9,410 bases of DNA, from NCBI GenBank assembly GCA_019312985.1, contig JAFDCC010000263.1, positions 1-9,410 of the forward strand, in the 5' to 3' direction. Every line of letters starts with the position of its first letter. The stretch's first letter is position 1. The notes beneath the pieces are model-generated. The model was not told the origin of the DNA. It worked only from the letters and a program-made list of their open reading frames with translations, and made no database searches. Shown here piece by piece: positions 6,726 through 9,410 of this stretch. The translations under genes and the position numbers were made by a program. The stretch is from Deltaproteobacteria bacterium. Its GTDB lineage: Bacteria > Desulfobacterota > Desulfobulbia > Desulfobulbales > BM004.

Positions 6726-7472
6726 TCAGTGCCCCCCGGTCAGGGGCACAAACCGGACCGGCAGCACCTGCCGGGTTGTAAGGCCGCCACTGCTGTCCTT
6801 ATTGACCAGCACCAGGTGCTGCACCATAAACCGGCCTCCCACCGGGATCACCATGGTGCCGCCGGGTTTCAGCTGGCGGAGGAGGGGCGGCGGAATATGG
6901 CCGGCTGCCGCTGTTACGACAATGGCGTCAAAGGGAGCCTCTTCCTCCCAGCCATAATACCCATCCCCCCGACGGGTGTGGACCTGTTCGTAGCCAAGAT
7001 CGGCCAGACGGCGTGACGCCTCCTCCGCCAGGGGGGCTATTATCTCGATGGTAAAGACCTCGGCGCCCATTGCTGCGAGCACCGCGGCCTGGTAGCCCGA
7101 GCCTGTGCCGATCTCGAGCACCTTGCCGCCGGGGCGGATGTCGGCGAGATCGGTCATCAGGGCGACGATGTATGGCTGGGAGATAGTCTGGCCGTGGCCA
7201 ATGGGCAGCGGCCTGTTTGCATAGGCCCATGTTTCTGCCGCAGGCGGCACGAACCGGTGCCGCTCAACCCTGCCCATAACCTCCATGACACGCGGGGCAA
7301 GGCTTTTTTTACTGATATGCGAGGCGGTTCTCAGGACATCGGCCTCGATGGCCCGGACCATCTCCCGGCGGGCTCCGGCAAACCGGTCGGATGAAGCGGC
7401 ACCGGCTTCTGGCAGGAGCAACAGCAGGCCGGCGCAGAACAATAGAAGAACTCTCCCTGTCAATATCAGCAT
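6726..7472 (-). CDS. pcm: Protein-L-isoaspartate O-methyltransferase with signal peptide
   Basis: A 248-residue SAM-dependent methyltransferase that by family methylates L-isoaspartyl residues in damaged proteins so that they can be repaired. From the ATG at 7472, residues 1-25 are a signal peptide (Arg7, hydrophobic LLLFCAGLLLLL, AGA-A cleavage area), so the mature enzyme should act outside the cytoplasm. Family motifs are complete: LAPRVMEVMGRVERHRFVPP (about 58-77), PLPIGHGQTISQPYIVALM (about 89-106), SAM motif I VLEIGTGSGYQ (118-128), RGDGYYGW (168-175), FDAIVVTAAAGHIP (181-194) and LKPGG (201-205). Mature length is normal for Pcm. The open frame extends to a TTG at 7646, but a strong promoter lies inside that extension, which rules the longer start out. 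GGGAGG precedes the ATG with 11-base spacing. It is the first gene of the minus block. Ordinary Pcm is cytosolic, so the export signal is the unusual point. Confidence 0.9.
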   Translation of the reverse strand: MLILTGRVLLLFCAGLLLLLPEAGAASSDRFAGARREMVRAIEADVLRTASHISKKSLAPRVMEVMGRVERHRFVPPAAETWAYANRPLPIGHGQTISQPYIVALMTDLADIRPGGKVLEIGTGSGYQAAVLAAMGAEVFTIEIIAPLAEEASRRLADLGYEQVHTRRGDGYYGWEEEAPFDAIVVTAAAGHIPPPLLRQLKPGGTMVIPVGGRFMVQHLVLVNKDSSGGLTTRQVLPVRFVPLTGGH

Positions 7473-7503
7473 CAGGTTGCTCGCCTCCCGTATGGTGTGT
7501 CTG

Positions 7504-7541
7504 TATTGATACAATATACTACCGAAACCGTTTCCTGTCAG
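7504..7541 (-). promoter_or_regulatory. Sigma-70-type promoter of the pcm block with overlapping palindrome
   Basis: On the minus strand, CTGACA (7541-7536) is separated by exactly 17 bases from TATATT (7518-7513). Each box matches the sigma-70 consensus at five of six bases. Transcription would start near 7506 and leave a leader of about 34 bases before ATG 7472. A perfect-arm inverted repeat, TATTG (7504-7508) and CAATA (7512-7516) with a 3-base centre, covers the -10 box and predicted start, the usual place for a repressor operator. No regulator can be named. Confidence 0.6.
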
Positions 7542-7654
7542 AATTATGTACCTCTTGCCGAAGGTCCGGGCCAGACGGTTCAGATTCCCTTTTGCCGAGC
7601 CCTGGCCCATCTCCCTTGCCTGCCTGAAAAGTGTTGCTCTTTGCAATTTAATGG

Positions 7655-7683
7655 TTGTCAGACTTTTTGAGAATTACTACTAT
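7655..7683 (+). promoter_or_regulatory. Candidate sigma-70-type promoter of rubrerythrin
   Basis: TTGTCA (7655-7660; five of six matches to the -35 consensus) is followed after 17 bases by TACTAT (7678-7683; four of six). Transcription would begin near 7690, leaving an unusually long leader of about 140 bases that contains the three small palindromes. A TATATT at 7711-7716 is a better -10 but has no acceptable -35. I saw no obvious PerR box of the TTATAAT-type inverted repeat. Confidence 0.4.
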
Positions 7684-7831
7684 CACGGGACACGACCCCC
7701 TGCTGATAGGTATATTTTTAATTGAAGCTGCAGCTTTCCACCATGCTGCCTGCAGCTCACGGTTATATGAACCGCTGACACGGGTCAGGGAATGGGGCAG
7801 AGAAAAAGACATACAGACAAGGAGAAGAATC

Positions 7832-8326
7832 ATGAGCACAACAGAGCAGAACCTGGCAGAGGCATTTGCCGGGGAATCACAGGCAAACAGAAAGTATCTC
7901 GCTTTTGCAAAAAAGGCTGAAAAGGATGGCTACCCCCAGGCGGCACGACTTTTCAGGGCGGCGGCGGCGGCAGAAACGGTCCACGCCCATGCACACCTGC
8001 GGGCAATGGGCGGCATCCGCTCCACCCGGGAGAACCTCGAGGAGGCCCTGGCCGGTGAAACCCACGAGTTCAACAGCATGTACCCCGGCATGATCAAGAC
8101 CGCCGAGGATGAGGGGCACAAATCTGCGGCCCGCTCCTTTACCTATGCCAACGAGGTAGAACAGGAACATGCCGCCCTGTACCGGAAGGCCCTGGACACC
8201 CTCGACAACATGGAGGAGCACGACTATTACGTCTGTTCCGTCTGCGGCCATACCCACGAAAAGGAAGCGCCGGAAAAATGCCCGGTATGCGGCGCCAACG
8301 CCAACGCCTTTTTCAAGGCGGAATAG
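7832..8326 (+). CDS. Rubrerythrin (diiron peroxidase with rubredoxin-like domain)
   Basis: A 164-residue rubrerythrin, a cytoplasmic non-haem enzyme that reduces hydrogen peroxide in anaerobes using electrons from rubredoxin or similar carriers. The four-helix ferritin-like part carries the ligand pattern: Glu15 in GESQANRKY, Glu48 and His51 in AETVHAH, Glu76 and Glu79 in GETHEFNSMYP, and Glu110 with His113 in the last helix. The C-terminal iron site has CSVCG at 135-139 and CPVCG at 150-154, i.e. two CxxC pairs 12 residues apart (138 to 150). Length is slightly below the classical 190 residues. AAGGAG at 7819-7824 sits seven bases before the ATG, which fixes this start; the 59-codon upstream extension is not gene-like. 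It is a single-gene transcript by appearance, with its own promoter and a strong terminator. Confidence 0.95.
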   Translation: MSTTEQNLAEAFAGESQANRKYLAFAKKAEKDGYPQAARLFRAAAAAETVHAHAHLRAMGGIRSTRENLEEALAGETHEFNSMYPGMIKTAEDEGHKSAARSFTYANEVEQEHAALYRKALDTLDNMEEHDYYVCSVCGHTHEKEAPEKCPVCGANANAFFKAE

Positions 8327-8350
8327 CGCCTTTCCCACTTATCTGGCAGG

Positions 8351-8389
8351 GCGCCGGCCGGGCCTTTCGGTCCGCGCCGGCGCTTTCTT
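8351..8389 (+). terminator. Rho-independent terminator after rubrerythrin
   Basis: A very stable GC-rich hairpin: arms 8351-8364 and 8369-8383, with 14 base pairs, one bulged base and one G-U pair, and loop TTTC. TTTCTT follows directly. It begins 24 bases after the rubrerythrin stop codon. Confidence 0.85.
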
Positions 8390-8469
8390 GCTCCGCTGTT
8401 CCTTCGCTATTGCACTGCCCCACGAAAACGCTTGCCGCTTCCCTCCGGCGGCAGCCCTTTATTTAGGAT

Positions 8470-8498
8470 TTGTTACGGGCTGTTTTTTACGGTAGAGT
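8470..8498 (+). promoter_or_regulatory. Weak candidate promoter for the hydrolase gene
   Basis: TTGTTA (8470-8475) and TAGAGT (8493-8498) are separated by 17 bases; each matches the sigma-70 consensus at four of six positions. Transcription would start near 8505. Since a strong terminator closes rubrerythrin, the hydrolase needs its own promoter, and this is the best pair seen in 8390-8579. The same gap holds a small inverted repeat, TGCCGC (8433-8438) and GCGGCA (8448-8453), without a good T-run. Confidence 0.3.
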
Positions 8499-8579
8499 GA
8501 AACGGTTACCGCCTCTGCCGCCGGTGTTGCATCCGTGGGCCTGAAGACAGCCAACCCTTTCCTTTTGCGAGCCCAGACC

Positions 8580-9410
8580 ATGAGCGAGATGCCCTATACC
8601 TACAGCAAGCTCGACCAGCCGCAAGTGCTGCGCGTGCTTTTTCATCCGCGCCAGGAAACACGCACTCTGCCCCTGCCGGACAACGTCGTGGACAGAAACA
8701 TCATTGTCGAAACCGGGGTCCAGGTGCATGCCCGCTTTCACCTCGCCGGGGAAGGGATGCCCAGCATCCTGTTCTTTCACGGCAACGGGGAAACTGTCAG
8801 CGACTATGACGACATCGGTCCCTTTTTCACCAGGCACGGCATAAACTTTCTGGCGGCCGATTACCGCGGCTACGGCCTGAGCCAGGGGCGCCCGACGGTG
8901 ACTGCCATGCTGCAGGACGCACACCGCATCCTCGCCGGCGTCAAGGAGTGGCTTGCGACAGAAGGCTATACCGCGCCGCTGCTGGTTATGGGCCGCTCCC
9001 TGGGAACCGCGGCCGCCCTCGAGCTGGCAGCCGCCCACGAGGAGGATTTTGCCGGCCTGATCCTTGAAAGCGGTTTTGCCACGACCCTGCCGTTACTCAT
9101 GACCCTCGGGGTTGATGTTGCGGCGCTGGGGATCACCGAAGAGGACGGCTTCCACAATGTCCGCAAGATTTCCGCCATCACCAAACCGACCCTTCTCATC
9201 CATGGCCAGTATGACGAAATCATCCCGCTAAATTCCGCTGCCATTCTCCAGGCGCAGTCCCCGGCCCGGGCCAAGGAACTGCAGGTTGTGCCGGGGGCAT
9301 CGCACAACACCATTATTGCGACTGCCGGCGATATATACTTCTCGGTCATCAGGCGGTTCTGCAACAAGGTGTGCGGTATCCGGGCCCGGCGGCAAAAAAA
9401 GATGCACTAG
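8580..9410 (+). CDS. Alpha/beta hydrolase (serine hydrolase family)
   Basis: A 276-residue alpha/beta-hydrolase-fold protein; the stop codon is the last triplet of the window. Numbered from the ATG at 8580: oxyanion-hole motif FFHGNGE (about 65-71), the DYRGYGLSQG turn (94-103), nucleophile elbow GRSLG with Ser140, acid Asp212 in HGQYDEIIP, and base His242 in GASHNT, so the catalytic triad is complete. The overall pattern matches the ABHD13/YqiA-like 'alpha/beta hydrolase' group with HGN motifs. No lid domain of recognisable type or signal peptide is seen, so it is probably cytoplasmic. The C-terminus is basic (RARRQKKMH). Substrate unknown: esterase, thioesterase or amidase activity are all possible. 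A GTG at 8535 would add 15 residues and an ATG at 8589 would remove three; no start has a strong ribosome site, so the N-terminus is uncertain. Confidence 0.88.
   Translation: MSEMPYTYSKLDQPQVLRVLFHPRQETRTLPLPDNVVDRNIIVETGVQVHARFHLAGEGMPSILFFHGNGETVSDYDDIGPFFTRHGINFLAADYRGYGLSQGRPTVTAMLQDAHRILAGVKEWLATEGYTAPLLVMGRSLGTAAALELAAAHEEDFAGLILESGFATTLPLLMTLGVDVAALGITEEDGFHNVRKISAITKPTLLIHGQYDEIIPLNSAAILQAQSPARAKELQVVPGASHNTIIATAGDIYFSVIRRFCNKVCGIRARRQKKMH

Larger units (their letters stand above)
7473..7831. other. Divergent intergenic region between pcm and rubrerythrin
   Basis: This 359-bp gap contains no convincing gene. It holds the pcm promoter (7504-7541), a candidate rubrerythrin promoter (7655-7683), and three small palindromes in the rubrerythrin leader: AAGCTGCAGCTT at 7725-7736, CGGTT-5 bases-AACCG at 7760-7774, and CTGAC-4 bases-GTCAG at 7775-7788. 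Open frames entering from both sides (to 7646 on minus, from 7655 on plus) are extensions of the flanking genes and cross these signals. I see nothing distinctive in 7542-7654. Confidence 0.6.

Noticed and set aside
7473..7646. 58-codon N-terminal extension of the pcm-type protein to a TTG
   Set aside because: It contains a near-consensus promoter, lacks a ribosome site, and would bury the signal peptide in the middle of the protein.
7655..7831. 59-codon N-terminal extension of rubrerythrin
   Set aside because: No family member-like sequence in it, and AAGGAG lies at ideal distance before the ATG at 7832.
7877..8338. 153-codon minus-strand open frame opposite rubrerythrin
   Set aside because: Rubrerythrin on the plus strand has all its iron ligands and a good ribosome site, so the opposite frame is a shadow.
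8433..8453. Inverted repeat TGCCGC/GCGGCA as a second terminator
   Set aside because: Only six base pairs with a nine-base loop and an interrupted T stretch; a much stronger terminator lies just upstream.
8487..9038. 183-codon minus-strand open frame
   Set aside because: Antisense to the alpha/beta hydrolase, which has a complete catalytic triad; no motif on the minus strand.

Overview
The window most resembles a chromosomal segment of an anaerobic or microaerophilic Gram-negative bacterium, probably of the Desulfobacterota (former Deltaproteobacteria). The support is indirect: two proteins with Sec signal peptides, a classical rubrerythrin, a PAS-GAF histidine kinase whose GAF domain has a Cys/His-rich pattern, and GC-rich coding sequence. 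Family-level taxonomy cannot be read from the sequence alone. There are eight protein-coding genes. I found no RNA genes, insertion sequences, CRISPR arrays or phage genes.

Layout. At 83-571 (+) is a single exported rhodanese-domain protein, visibly more AT-rich than the rest. A 189-bp convergent gap with inverted repeats follows. From 7472 down to 761 runs a tight minus-strand block of five genes, in transcription order: an exported protein-L-isoaspartate O-methyltransferase (pcm type); a large membrane protein with a spermidine-synthase-like SAM-binding domain between two transmembrane blocks; an ABC ATPase; its ABC-2 permease, overlapping the ATPase by 16 bp; and an orphan PAS-GAF histidine kinase. 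A good sigma-70-type promoter (CTGACA, 17 bp, TATATT) sits just upstream of pcm. Across a 359-bp divergent region, rubrerythrin (7832-8326, +) follows and ends in a strong intrinsic terminator. An alpha/beta hydrolase (8580-9410, +) ends exactly at the window edge.

How the genes may fit together. The first four genes of the minus block are spaced like an operon (gaps of 85 and 35 bp, then an overlap); the kinase follows after about 100 bp and may belong to it. The combination of an exported repair methyltransferase, a membrane methyltransferase-like protein, an ABC-2 exporter and a sensor kinase suggests a cell-envelope maintenance or export function, but no substrate can be read from the sequence and no response regulator is present. 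Rubrerythrin points to peroxide defence. No established multi-gene defence or mobile system is recognisable. The points most worth checking are the unusual residues in the kinase G2 box and the ABC Q-loop, the missing aminopropyltransferase residues in the spermidine-synthase-like protein, and the promoter and leader structures.
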